A stretch of 64,000 nucleotides of DNA. Origin: Cryptomeria japonica. Taxonomy: Eukaryota; Streptophyta; Pinopsida; Cupressales; Cupressaceae. The stretch spans positions 3,473,501 through 3,537,500 of the forward strand of contig NC_081414.1 in NCBI RefSeq assembly GCF_030272615.1, written 5' to 3'. Both the position numbers and the translations under genes were made by a program. Below, in pieces: positions 35,046 to 46,168 of this stretch. Positions within the stretch are counted from its first letter, which is position 1, and each line of letters opens with the position of its first letter. A model generated the notes under the pieces. It made no database searches and was not told where the DNA came from. It worked only from the letters and a program-made list of their open reading frames with translations.

Positions 35046-35180
35046 GTCTTGAAAAAATCCTAAAAATCAGAAAAAGTCCTGAAAAAAATCCTAAAAATCA
35101 GAAAAAGTCCTGAAGAAATCCTAAAAATAAAAAGAAGTCCTGAAAAAATCCTAAAAATCAGAAAAAGTCCTGAAAAAAAA
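35046..35180 (+). repeat. A-rich minisatellite after pol of element 1
   Basis: About five units of 28-30 bp built on AATCCTAAAAATCAG and AAAAAGTCCTGAA, starting 35 bp past the integrase stop. Tandem arrays in this position are a known feature of Tat/Ogre elements. Confidence 0.9.
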
Positions 35181-35221
35181 AGAAAAAAAGAAAAAAAGGG
35201 AAAAAAGAAAGAAAATGCCTT

Positions 35222-35307
35222 GGTGAAAACCTGGTAAACAGGCACCTTGGTAAAAATAAATAAATGAATCTCTGTCAAGCAGGTGAAAACCTGGTAAACA
35301 GGCACCT
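35222..35307 (+). repeat. paired AACCTGGTAAACAGGCACC motif
   Basis: The block GGTGAAAACCTGGTAAACAG plus GCACCT occurs at 35222 and again at 35282, 60 bp apart. A close copy exists in the opposite-strand element 2 near 23027-23050. Confidence 0.85.
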
Positions 35308-36880
35308 CTTGTACTCAAGCGCTCCATCTATCAACGCAACGTTGACATTCCCACTTTCATGCATCTTTGCTTTCGCTTGTACACATTTCAGTCACTTTTG
35401 TGACATCCTAGTTCGTTGGAACCCTCATGGCCTGAAACCGATCATTGTCATAGTCTTAGGTTAATCGACAAGAGCATATTACTTGTCCTAAGCAGTATCA
35501 ACCAAGTCAACCTTACGTCAGTGAAACCTGGTCGTCCACTCCGAGTCGGTTATCTGTCTCCTGACTACTAAAGAGTTTTATCACTGAGTAAACAAGCAAA
35601 ACAACATAAAGGAAAACAATCACTAAACTGTTTGAGCTATGAATGAAAATTTTCTTTGTGTGTTGTCTTTTAATTGGTTTTTGATTAGTATCCCTCTGAG
35701 TAACTCGAGGAAGTCTATCTTGACTAAGAGGAGCAAGGTTTGGGGGCATGATATCTTTTTTGTTTTCTGCTTGAAGGAATGATCCCAATGATCTAGAAAC
35801 ATCTAAATTAGTTGGGTGTCTGTGATAAGAGCCTTCACATCAAGGTGAAATCACCTCACATACCTCGACTCCGCTTATTTGAATGCTACAGGGAGGTTCC
35901 CATCATTTCTTTGTCTATTTTGAGGGAATTTCTTTATTGTACAATCCAAGTCCATGCGTAATTTGTCCAAGGATATGAATAGAAAAAGGGTCATTGCGAA
36001 CAAGACAATTAATATTGCACATGAAAAGCAAGGAACTCTAATTTGTCTGTTATAATTGTTAAACGCTCAATGATGAAAATTAAGCTGTTCAAATCCAGTG
36101 ACTAGGTTTAGGTTGCATTTTTCATATCATTTTGCATTTCATTATGCATCTTGTGAATTTAGAGTGATTTCGGTATGGTAACAATGATCTCCTTATTTTC
36201 TAAATGAGAGTTGGAGCTTCATCATTTCTTAGCAAAATGGTCTCTTTTCATCATTTCTCCGATCGAGTACTTGTGTTTTGAGATGTTAGCTGCATCCATA
36301 AGCATTTTATATAGATTCATTCATTCATTATCACTTATTTGCATTCATCTTATTGCACAAAAAAATGAAAAAATTGCATTACTAGACACTCATTTTCATT
36401 CATTTTATTTGCATATGAAAAGAAACAAAAATAGACATCCATATTCATTTGCATTCATACATTCATGCTGAAAAGAAATGCATACATATAGAATAAAGCA
36501 TATAAAGACATCTCATAAACGAATCAACACAAGTATGATGAAGTCAAATCGGATCTCGTATATATATCATGTCAAATATAAGAGTACAACATGATGTCGA
36601 ATGACATATACAAACTCCCATCAGAGCAAGAATCGTATAGGCTACAAAAAATGGGTGTGTCTACACAAAAAAATATTTGAACTACAAAAAGAAATAATCT
36701 AGCTCGCACTCTCTCCCTCATCGCCTGGTAGAGGAGGAGCCTAATGCCCAGGATCCTGTCGAGGCACCCGAGCTCCCTCTAACCGTGCCATATACTGTGA
36801 GTAGGGTATCACCTGCTGAGCAACAGGAACTGCGACACTATATGCGGCCACATAATAAGTTGCCCTACTACTCTGGTGGA
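35308..36880 (+). other. post-pol untranslated region of element 1
   Basis: No protein recognised. A TTTGGGGGCATGA phrase at about 35738 and GCTCAATGATGAAAATTAAGC near 36066 have counterparts in element 2. From about 36680 the sequence becomes GC-richer at the 3' end of the antisense gene. Confidence 0.5.
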
Positions 36881-36884
36881 GGAC

Positions 36885-38458
36885 CTCCTATTGCAAGGGC
36901 TCTATTTCTGCTCTCATCTCTGCTCTCAGCGTTGCGATCTGGCGATCACGCTCGATCCTCACCTCGGCAAGCTGGCGATCCCGCTCGGCCCTCACCTCGG
37001 CCAACTGTCGATCCCGCTCCGCCAGCTGAGTCTTAGCCACTATCAACTGTGACTGCAGCTCTGCAAGACGTGCCCTCATTTACAGTCTAGCGTCTGTCCC
37101 CTGCTCTCTCACAGGCTCCTTACCTCCACCTCTACCTCCTCCTCAGTCCCACCCAATCTCACTCCCACTCCTCCTAGGGATCCACCATCACCCCGCTGCT
37201 GTCCACCCTCAACTAGCACCCTGCTACTGCTAGCATCAGGATCACCACCTGTTCGCCTCGGAGCCTTAGCTCTCTGTCCCTGCATGTGGCCCTGTCCCTG
37301 TCCCTGTGCTGGTGCGGGGGCATCATCCTCAACATCCTCAATACGAGGAGCCTACTCACCCAGATCTATGAATTGTGGGAGCAAATGCTGCTGAAAATAA
37401 TCTCTATACTGGGGCAATACCCCTACATCCGCTACATTATCCATGTAATCCCACCTCAGGCGGTGTAAACCAGTCAGCTCCTGCATCGCCAAAGCATATG
37501 ACAACTATGGAGACCATCCCTGTCTCTCCTCATCTGCATACCATGCATAAGTTGTGTACCCCTGCGAGATCCCCTGAGGTCGAGCATACTGCCTCATCAC
37601 TCAAGAAACGACAAATCGCTCCACAATGGTATGTGACCTCCTGATCAGTGAGCGTGTAACAAAAAGGTCCCTGGGGACTAGCCGCCAATCATCCCATGGC
37701 TCCAAGCCTTTGTACGGTCTCCATACAACAACTATCAAGTCATCGAGCTATCGTCTCCAAAAATCTATCTTGCCCAGATGGGGTTGTGTAATATATCTGG
37801 CATACCTATATATGATTGGCTGCCCGAGCTCTCTACTGTCATCTACTATGGGCAGACAAACGGGAAGGTGCTCCCAAGCCCACACTTGCAAAATATATAC
37901 ACCAGTGGCCATGCTCCGCCCATCTCTTTACACGATCTCATGCATCTCTTGATACATGTGGGCCAATAAACACGAACCCCAGCCAAGTCTCTGAGGGGTC
38001 TCTATCAACCTCTCTAGCATCCGACCCCATCCGCATTGGAAGCCCTGTTGCCCTCTGTCTGGCATCAGAAAATAGCCTATAAACCCTGCTAGAACGCATG
38101 TCAAAGGATACTCCTCATTGTACCTGCTCATAAGTATGTCCCAACTCATGGAACAAGTCAAAATGTCAAGATCACCGAAGACATGCCTCACTGCCTGTAA
38201 TCCTGGAAGGTGCCCTAAGTCATAATCCACCTTATCCCCAGCAAAAGGGATATGAAGGATCCTATATACATCCTCAGGAGTGATAGTCAACTCCCCCACC
38301 GGCAGATGAAACGTGTTATGCTCTGAATGAAAATGCTCTACCAATGTCGTGAGCATTCTGTGATTCACACAGATATCAGGTAATCTCAACAGATGAGTCA
38401 AGCCACACAAGTCAATATGAGCCTGCTCAACCTCAGATAAATGTCGCACTAATGCCAT
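36885..38458 (-). pseudogene. antisense plant-mobile-domain (PMD) protein with coiled-coil tail
   Basis: Transcribed against the retrotransposon. The first ATG is at 38458; an open frame extends upstream to 38509 without ATG. Residues to 37928 are uninterrupted: LPVGELTITPEDVYRILHIPF, GYFLMPDRGQQGF and LAHMYQEMHEIV are typical of the plant mobile domain (aminotransferase-like/MAIN family). Past TAA at 37928 the same frame continues with ILQVWAWEHLP, FWRR, WDDWRLVPRDL and a G/Q/P-rich linker to about 37115, broken by five or six stops. A frame change then gives a coiled coil (37079-36888) with three ERDRQLAEVRA-like units. The domain's function is unknown in elements; MAIN proteins of plants act in silencing and meristem maintenance. 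It lies between integrase and 3' LTR, where Tat elements carry extra ORFs. Confidence 0.8.
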
Positions 38459-38509
38459 AGTAGGAGGATAAACACATCTGAACAACACAGGAGGTAATCG
38501 AACTTGCAA

Positions 38510-40090
38510 AAACCCAACAACAAAGCATCAAAAAACATTCCAAATGAGCCTACAAGAGAAGCAAAACATCACGCAAATCCAACTAAGTCAAATGAAAAAT
38601 CAAAATTTCACGTTTACACCTTCAAAAATGCTCACTGTCTCTCAAATGACAAAACACAGATAAGCAGAATCTCGTACGAGCCAGGATTAGCTCTAGCACG
38701 ATAAAACAACCTCAAACGACAAACTTTTAGACCGCGCATGACAAAATGGTATTTTTACAGACCTGTCATAGGACACACGGGTGGCCCTAGAACGACAAAT
38801 CTAATGGGTTCAAACGAAAAAAGAAATTAGGCCAGTTACTCGTACAAGACAAGATCCTGTCTTGCACGATAAATCGTGATGCCCGACCCCAAACATGCGA
38901 AAAACTTGCAAAACGAACAAAAAAAATTCAAAATTGAAAACATAAACAGGCTTAAGATCGATCACTTACCGTTGGCTCGTAGTTTCGGGGTCGATTATGT
39001 CTTCTCTGGCGCTTGAATCGATGCTGATGATTAGGGACCACCATTTTCTTCACAGAAGACTTTTTTAATTTTCAAACTTGGAGGGTTAAAATGAATTGAA
39101 AATGACACTTTTGTCCCATATGTAGCCAAAAACCTAATTTTTCAACTTGCTCCGATGGACACGAAAATTGTACTCTTAGCTAATTTGATCGTTCTGATTC
39201 CATTTTCGAGATCTAAATCGAAATTCGTGATCATTTTGCTAGTCAAATTTAGAATTTGGACCACTTAGCGCTCTTTTCATCAAAAGCTCATTCTTTCTTC
39301 AACTTTGTGCTCAATTTCTCGCTAAAATTTCAAAAATTCCTCTGATTCAATTTGTGCTCAAAACAACTTATCATCGCTAAAGAAATTGCCTGTCATCATG
39401 TACCCTCACTATTTTTTGATTTCGCTCCCGAGGGGGCATACTCGTGACCTTATGACCTCACACCTTCAAATGTCAAGAAAATTTTCAAATCTTCATCGAA
39501 AGTCAAGCAAAAAAATCTTTTTCAACTAAAGAAAATCAAATAAGACCTCATCGCTAGGGGCATCTCAAATTCATTGCTTTATATCAAGTTGAGATTTCTC
39601 AATCATCTGAATCGAATTAATCGCTAGGGGCACATCAATTTCATCGCTTTTCATCAAATTGGTTATTCGTTTAAACTCAATCAAGGGTTTAAAGAGTTTC
39701 TTTGATCACACTCAATCTAAGCAGGTGTTTGGTATTCGTCACTTTGGATCAAGCTGGACAGTTTATCTTTACTCATCGTATCTTGATCAATCAAGTTCAA
39801 GATCATTTTTTATCATCACTCACTGTGTCTAGTTCAATCAAGTTCTAGATCAGTAAGATCCGCTTCTTGATCAATCAAGTTCAAGTTCGGTATCTTTTGT
39901 TTTCTATCATTCCTAAGTTCAATCAAGTTCAGGAGCGGTATCGCTTTAATCAGACTTCATTCAGCTTCGTCGCTTCAAATCAAGCTAAACACCTCGCTTT
40001 TAATCTAGTTCATGATCAATCAAGTTTAGAACTGGCATCTCCTAGACATCAAATTTTCTTTGAACTAACGCGTTGCTCGCACATTAATTC
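38510..40090 (+). other. region between antisense ORF and 3' LTR of element 1
   Basis: It would hold the promoter and 5' UTR of the antisense gene if that gene is or was transcribed. TCGTACGA recurs at 38672 with several variants to about 38880. From 39,550 to 40,080 short phrases repeat: CGCTAGGGGCA twice, 65 bp apart, and ATCAATCAAGTTCA-type units at least six times. Confidence 0.6.
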
Positions 40091-40103
40091 AAAGAGGGGA
40101 AAA
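40091..40103 (+). promoter_or_regulatory. polypurine tract of element 1
   Basis: AAAGAGGGGAAAA lies directly against the first base (TG) of the 3' LTR, the position of the plus-strand DNA primer. Confidence 0.85.
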
Positions 40104-41131
40104 TGTAATACCCTAAAAATGGTCATCTAAACCATGAGCCCCTAATCTCGACAACATCACCAAGGTCCTAACCAAAGGCAATTAAATCAATCATGAGCAC
40201 ACAATTAATTCTTTAATCATCAATGTCGCATGGCAAATTAATCAACCAATATTTATTTAATTAATTAAATCATTCCAAGTAAATCATTTTAAACAATTAT
40301 CTTATTTATTTTATTAAATATCCTAGCATATTTAATTAAATAAATCAATTTGTCATAAATCTTCAAAAAAAGGAAACAAATCAAGAAAGAGGAATTGGAA
40401 ATTAAGAGCACAAATCTTCAAAAAAGGAAATAAATCAAAAAATGAATTAATTGACCAAGAAAGAATTAAAAATTGAGAAAAGAAATCAATTGGAGATAAT
40501 CTTGAAAAACAAATTAAAAATTGATAGATAATCTCAAAGAAAGCAATTAAAACAATTAAATATTAAAATTGAATGAAATAGAGAATAAATCAAGTTTTGC
40601 TGATTTTATCTTAATTTTAGTTCAATTTCCTTTAAAACTGAGAAAAGCATCCAATCACATCAATTCACTTGGATTGTGCTTCCTCTTGGAAAATCTTGAC
40701 CGATCATCATCATTTGATCTCAGCCTTTGGTTTCTTTCTGAATTTTCTATAAATTCAGGTCTTTATCTCTCATTTAAAAGATCCTAGAGAATATATTGTT
40801 ATTATACTATTTTTGCTCTAGGTTCATTGATATATTGCATACATATTTAGATCATTTATCTCATTTATTGCTTAAATCTTGTTAGATTAATCTTGCATCC
40901 ATCAAGCATTAATATCATGCTCATATAGATTAAAATCCTTTGTCTTGGTGTTGTCTAGTCACTGGATTACTTATACAAATCTGGGAGCAATCTTATACTC
41001 GCATCTTTTAGAAGGCAATGGGTCGATTTGTTATGGTTTTCATATTCATATTTATATTTGTCTAGCCATGCATGTAATGACTTGATTGAAGTGTTGTGCT
41101 TACAGATACAAGTCCACTTTTCACACACACA
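40104..41131 (+). repeat. 3' LTR of element 1
   Basis: 1,028 bp, TGTAATACCC...CACACACA, matching the 5' LTR. It has a small ATTATACT insertion near 40800 and a CA run one unit longer. It lacks the family A solo LTR found in the 5' copy. The CCTGA target duplication follows. Confidence 0.95.
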
Positions 41132-41149
41132 CCTGATGCTCTGTGCAAC

Positions 41150-42300
41150 TCATGTATAAAACTTTTTAAGGTGCATGTTGTTGATCTGATCTGCTAGCGG
41201 TTCTCCTTCTGAAGTAGCCAACTGATATGCCCCGGACCCAAATACAGCAGTGATCATATGGACCTGACCACTTTGATTCAAACTTTCCCTGATGTTCTCG
41301 GTTTGGTTGGTTACGAGGATTCTCTCAAAGAACAAGATCACCTACCTCGAATGTATGAGGTCTAACTTGATGATTATAGCTTCTGCTCATGCGCTGCTGA
41401 TAGGCCTGGAGGTGATTGTATGCAGCTTGTCGTTTCTCATGAAGTAGCTCTAAGTCCTAAAGATGAGATACTCTATATGCTTCATCATCTATGAGATTAT
41501 GTAAGGAAACCCGCAGTGATGGCATCTCGACCTCAATATGTAAGATAGCTTATGCGCCATAGACTAGTGAGTAGGGAGTTGCGCCTGCAGGGGTCCGAAT
41601 ACTAGTTCGATATGCCCATAGTGTTGGATTCAATTGAACATGCCAATCACGACCGGCATCATTGACTATTTTCTTGAGGATTCTTAATATGTTCTTGTTT
41701 GATGCTTCGGCCTGACCATTGCCTTGTGGGTAATAGGGAGTGGAAAAGCGGTGTTGGATGTGGAATTTCTCACAGAGCTCATGAACATCTTGATTTTTGA
41801 ATGGAAGTCTGTTATCTGTGATGATGGAAATGGGTACACCATACCGGCAAATTATGTAATTAAGGATGAATGAGGCGATCTTTGTGCCGGTGACTTCGGT
41901 AAGTGGAACAACATCGATCCACTTTGTGAAGTATTCGGTGGTTATAATAATGCATTTGTGGCCGTTGGATGAAGATGGATGGATTTTACCCACAAGGTGA
42001 AGGCCCCATTGACAAAAAGGCCATGGTGTTGTGGTTGGTTGCAATTCTTATGCTAGTGCATGTATCAGGTCTCCATGAACTTGGCATTTCTTGCACTTTC
42101 TGACAAAGTAGTAGGAGTCTTTTTCCACGGATGGCCAATAGTATCCAGTGCGCAAGAGTTTCTTGGCTAGTGACGGACCGCTTGCATGAGTTCCACAAAT
42201 TACTTCATGTACTTCTTCCAAGGCCTTTGTTATCTCTTCTTGTTCCAAATATCAAAGGAGAGTACCATCAAGACTACGTCGGTATAGGGTTTCAGCAATA
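41150..42300 (-). pseudogene. integrase of element 2
   Basis: Minus-strand frame with the HHCC finger (EVHEVICGTH...CKKCQVHGD, about 42205-42070), the core with IIITTEYFTKWIDVVPL, IITDNRLPFKN (Asp) and YYPQGNGQAEASNK (Glu), and an end GSGAYQLATSEGEPL...HLKKFYT at 41150. The first core aspartate position reads H-L-V (WGLHLVGKI), so a catalytic residue is missing. Stops at about 42048, 41550 and 41460-41350 break it. Confidence 0.87.
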
Positions 42301-42308
42301 ACGGTATA

Positions 42309-43400
42309 TCAAGCGGTTTGGCGAATGAAGGTTTTACGTTGGTTATTCGATTGGTTAGGAGGAAGCGTGTGATCGCGGAGGTAGGTGTAGAACTCACCAT
42401 ACCATGGGGATTCGGAACCGATAAGGCAACATATCATCTCAGATTTGGGGATATTATAAGTGGGAATCCAAAGCCGTTCGACCAAGAACTCGTAGTGTGT
42501 TGAATTTTGTGGAGGATCTAGGAGAGATGCAATGGTAGCCATAGCGTCAGCAGCTTGATTCTGATCTTTGGGTATCTGCTCAAAGGTGATAGTAGTGAAT
42601 GTTGCCTTTAATTTGTCCACCATTTGTTTGTATGGCATGAGTTTGTCATCCTTGGTCTGATATTCATCTGTGGCTTGTCGAATGACCAGTTGGGAGTCGC
42701 CATATACTTGTAGTTCTTGTAACTTCCATTGTATGGCTAGCCTGAGTCCTGTGATCAAGGCCTCATATTCAGCTATGTTGTTTGTGCATGGAAATGTGAG
42801 CCTGTAAGACTTCGAGATGCTGTCACCTTGAGGTGTGATAAACAGAATGCATGCCCCCGAGCCATGCCTAGTGTATGAACCATCAAAGTATAGTTTCCAT
42901 GGTTGTACTGTTGTGATCATGAATATCTCTTCATCTAGAAAATTTGAAATGAGAGGATGATCACTTATGAGGGGAGCATCGGCCAACTGATCTGCAATAA
43001 CTTGTCCTTTGATAGCCTTACAGTCCACATACTCGATGTCAAATTCACTTAGAATCATCACCCATTTGGCCAAGCGGCCTTTCAATGTTGCTTTGCTGAG
43101 TAAGTACTTTAGTGGATCAATCTTGGCAATGAGCTGTACTTTATGTGTCAACAGATAGTGCCTCAGTTTAGTGGCTGCCAAGATTACTGCTAGGCAAGCT
43201 CTCTCAATAGGTGTGTAATTGAGTTCATAGCCAACCAATGTGCAAGAGATGTAGTAAACAACACACTCTTTCCCTTCTGCATTGTGTTGTGCCAATAGTA
43301 CACCCAATGTTGTACTTGTTGCTGATATATAGAGTAATAAAGGCCTACTTGGATCTGGTGGAATCAACAATGGTGTATTCATGAGATAGTTTTTAAGCAT
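42309..43400 (-). pseudogene. RNase H plus archaeal-type RNase H of element 2
   Basis: A 363-codon uninterrupted frame, the longest surviving piece of this element. It runs from ISATSTTLGVLLAQH and YYISCTLVGYELNYT (first RNase H) to YFDGSYTRHGSGACI, AEYEALITGLRLAIQWK, GDSQLVIRQ and QAADAMATIASL (second RNase H, with D, E, D and D kept). It then joins the integrase N-terminus. This shows the dual-RNase H layout of the Tat branch clearly. Confidence 0.9.
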
Positions 43401-43439
43401 CTGGAATGGTTGTTGACATCTAGTATCCCATTGAAAGCA

Positions 43440-44420
43440 GATGTTCTTGTGTAACAGGTGGGTAAATGGGTGACACTTATCTACCAGTTGTGCAATGAAT
43501 CTTCAGATGGATTGTAGCCGCCCTTGTAATGTCCATAGCTGACTGATATTTTTGGGAGGTGGCATGTCTATGATTGCTCTGACCTTTGCAGGATCGACCT
43601 CAATTCCTTTAATTGAGACAATGTATCCTAGAAGCTTCCCTGAGGTTACTCCAAAGACACATTTCTTTGGGTTGAGTCGAACATGATATTGTTCTAGTCT
43701 ATCAAAGATTTGCTCTAATATGTTCAGATGACCTTCTCTTGTTAGTGATTTTGCCAATAAGTCATCAACATAATCTTCCATTATAGTATGCATCATGTCA
43801 TGGAATATGGTGGTCATTGCTCTTTGATAGGTCGCTCACGCATTCTTTAGACCAAAAGGCATTACATTCCAGTAGTATGTGCCCCATGGACATGTGAAGG
43901 CCGTCTTATGTTGATCCTCTGCTACGATCTTTATCTGATTGTACCCTGAAAAGCCATCCATGAGTGAAAGCATGACAGTCCCTGCCATTAGGTCCACTAT
44001 TATGTCGATGTTTGGTAGGGGGAAGTCATCTTTAGGACATGCTTTGTTCAGATCTCTGAAGTCAGTACAGATACGGATGCCCCCATTTGGTTTGCCGATA
44101 GGCACAATATTGGATATCCAATCTGCATAATCAATTTGTCTAATAAAACCAACATCTAGGAGTTTCTTAAGTTCTGCTTTGACTAGAACTGCAATCTAGG
44201 GATGCATCTTGCGAAGCTTCTGCTTGACAGGTTTGGCGCCTTCTACTACGGTGAGGTGATGCATGACTAAATCAGGATCAAGCCCAGGCATGTCTGCATA
44301 TGACCATGCGAAGTTGATCTGGCGCTTCTGGAATAACTCTACAAACTTAGGTTGTTCCTCAAGAGTTAAAAGAGATGTGAGATGTATGTAGTGAGGAATT
44401 TCAGGAGTCCCCACGTTGTA
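43440..44420 (-). pseudogene. reverse transcriptase of element 2
   Basis: Begins near INFAWSYADMPGLDPDLVMHH (about 44320-44260), with FRDLNKACPKDDFPLPNID, LMDGFSGYNQIKI, WNVMPFGLKNA, YVDD at 43761-43772 and LNPKKCVFGVTSGKLLGY. Stops near 44196, 43833 and 43500. It keeps the VMPF residues lost from element 1. Confidence 0.9.
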
Positions 44421-46168
44421 TTCATTTGTTTCATCAATGAGAATTGTTGATCATTCCTGCTGTGTACTAGAAGGGAGGATGTCAAACCTTTGATCCTTAG
44501 GCGCCTCAAAGAGGTTTTCACCATTGGATACACTCTTTCTTTTTACTTTTGTGGGATCAAACAGTGCCACAGTGTGGTTTTCACTGGAAGATCCATGTTT
44601 TATTGTTATATTTTTGCAGCTGAAAGGTTTGGCATCCGCCTCAAAGTATATTGCGTTGTTAAGTTCTATGGCGAATCCAGCTTTGTGATCCCCACTGCGT
44701 ATATTATCCCGTAGTTGCAAAAAGTCAATGATCACCTCATCGTTTTAGAAGTGGTCAAGGCATGGGGGATTAGGTTGGTTCCATTCGATGAGTTCAGGAT
44801 GGATAATGGGCATTACTTCATCGATTAGGTTAAGTTTGTTATATATGTCAGTGAGGTTTAAGACGTTGTGATGAAGGTCATTGATGGTACTCTCCCTATT
44901 AGAATCAGGCGTAGGATGTGACGTAGGGTCTGTGGAAGAAGTTTCCAGCTCAGGAACCCAAGAGGTCTTTATCTGCGCTTCTCCGTAAATAGGGATGTCT
45001 TTGCAAGGTGGAGGTGGTTATGTATCTTCCTCATCTGAAGTATTAAGTTGTATGGAATCGAATTCCCACTCGTGTGAGTCAGTTTCTGAGTCACTATCAA
45101 GTAGCTGGTTATTGTACCATACTCGGATATCCTTTGAGTTAAACACTGCAAGTATGATTAGCTAATGTACCATTGTAGATGAAATGATCAGTGCTACAGG
45201 AAGGATTATGGGGATCAACGAATCCGATATGAGGAGTATAGGTAGTGTTGATTCTGCTGCTTCTACTAGAATTGTTGGTGTTGTCGATACTGTTCGGGGT
45301 TCTGATATAGTTGTTGCTGCTAAGGGTGCTATTGATGTTATTGTTGTTGCTGATGGGGTTGTTGGTCTGATTGGTGGGATGATGGGTGTTGTAGATGGTT
45401 TTGCTAGGATTTTTAGCCTCAATGGGGCAGTTACTATGGTGTTTGATACTTCTTTTATAATCAAAGGTGACCTCTTTGTAATAGGTTGATATAGTGGTTT
45501 GCTGTGTTTCCCTTTGAATCTAAGCTTAGGAAGGATCTCCTTTTGAAAGCCTAATCATGTGTTATCTTTGGGTTTTAATTCCAGCTGTAGCGGTTCATGT
45601 CTTCCTTGCTTGCAAGGTCCCAAAGCACTCTGACCATCATAACCCATTCTTTGCATGATGAGAAGGCCTTTGCCATACTGATTTGTGGGAAGCTTAGCTT
45701 GTGGGATGTCTGTGGTGATTGGGTCTTTATAGATCCATTCTGCTAAGTCCTCATCTCTGGTCTCTTCTTCTTCGCTCTTTCCAAGAATGAATGGTGTCAA
45801 AGTACATGCTGGCTTGATCAATGGTTGTTGAAGTAACCATTGAGGTTTACTGTGAGTTCTAGAAGAAGTAGGCATTTGTTCCACACAAAAGAGTTGGCTC
45901 AAATTGTATTCCCTAGGACCTTCCTCTGCTATTTTCATCTTGAGCTTCTCTTACTTGGGTATAGTGGTGTTTGAATTGGAAAGAGAGGCTGGACTTACGT
46001 ATGATGTGGAGGAGATGGCTTCTCTATTGTTGGGAATGGTAATCTCTGGTTGATGACTAATATTATGACAATATGCAAAGGGGTTTGCATCACCTAGGAT
46101 TGTGATTTCTACACCATTATGCGGGAACTTGATACACTGATGGTAGGTGGTTGGAACGGCTTGCATGG
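44421..46168 (-). pseudogene. protease C-terminus, G-patch and linker of element 2
   Basis: Starts at the inner edge of the TIR insertion with QAVPTTYHQCIKFPHNGVEI, the continuation of the protease. The G-patch lies at about 45690-45570 (NQYGKGLLIMQRMGYDGQSA). A threonine/isoleucine/proline-rich stretch (45464-45162) and an acidic DSDSETDSHEWEFDS linker follow, before RT. There are several stops. The low-complexity linker is unlike anything in element 1. Confidence 0.78.

Larger units (their letters stand above)
23199..41131 (+). mobile_element. Ty3/gypsy Tat-like LTR retrotransposon (element 1)
   Basis: A complete but defective element of 17,933 bp. It begins TGTAATACCC and ends CACACACA, with CCTGA duplicated at 23194-23198 and 41132-41136. 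Order: 5' LTR, primer-binding site, 2.2-kb leader, gag, protease, G-patch, RT, RNase H, second RNase H, integrase, antisense plant-mobile-domain ORF, polypurine tract, 3' LTR. Two RNase H domains and extra ORFs after integrase mark the Tat branch of plant Ty3/gypsy. The two LTRs differ by about 25-30 substitutions in ~1.02 kb (by eye, about 2.6%). It sits inside the older minus-strand element 2. Many in-frame stops and at least one frameshift make it non-autonomous. Confidence 0.9.

Noticed and set aside
36785-37036. Plus-strand Arg/Pro-rich frame
   Set aside because: Complement of the repeat-built coiled coil of the antisense PMD gene.
45162-45489. Complementary low-complexity frames (Val/Gly-rich and Thr/Ile/Pro-rich) in element 2
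   Set aside because: Only the minus-strand one fits the gag-pol linker; the plus-strand frame is its shadow.
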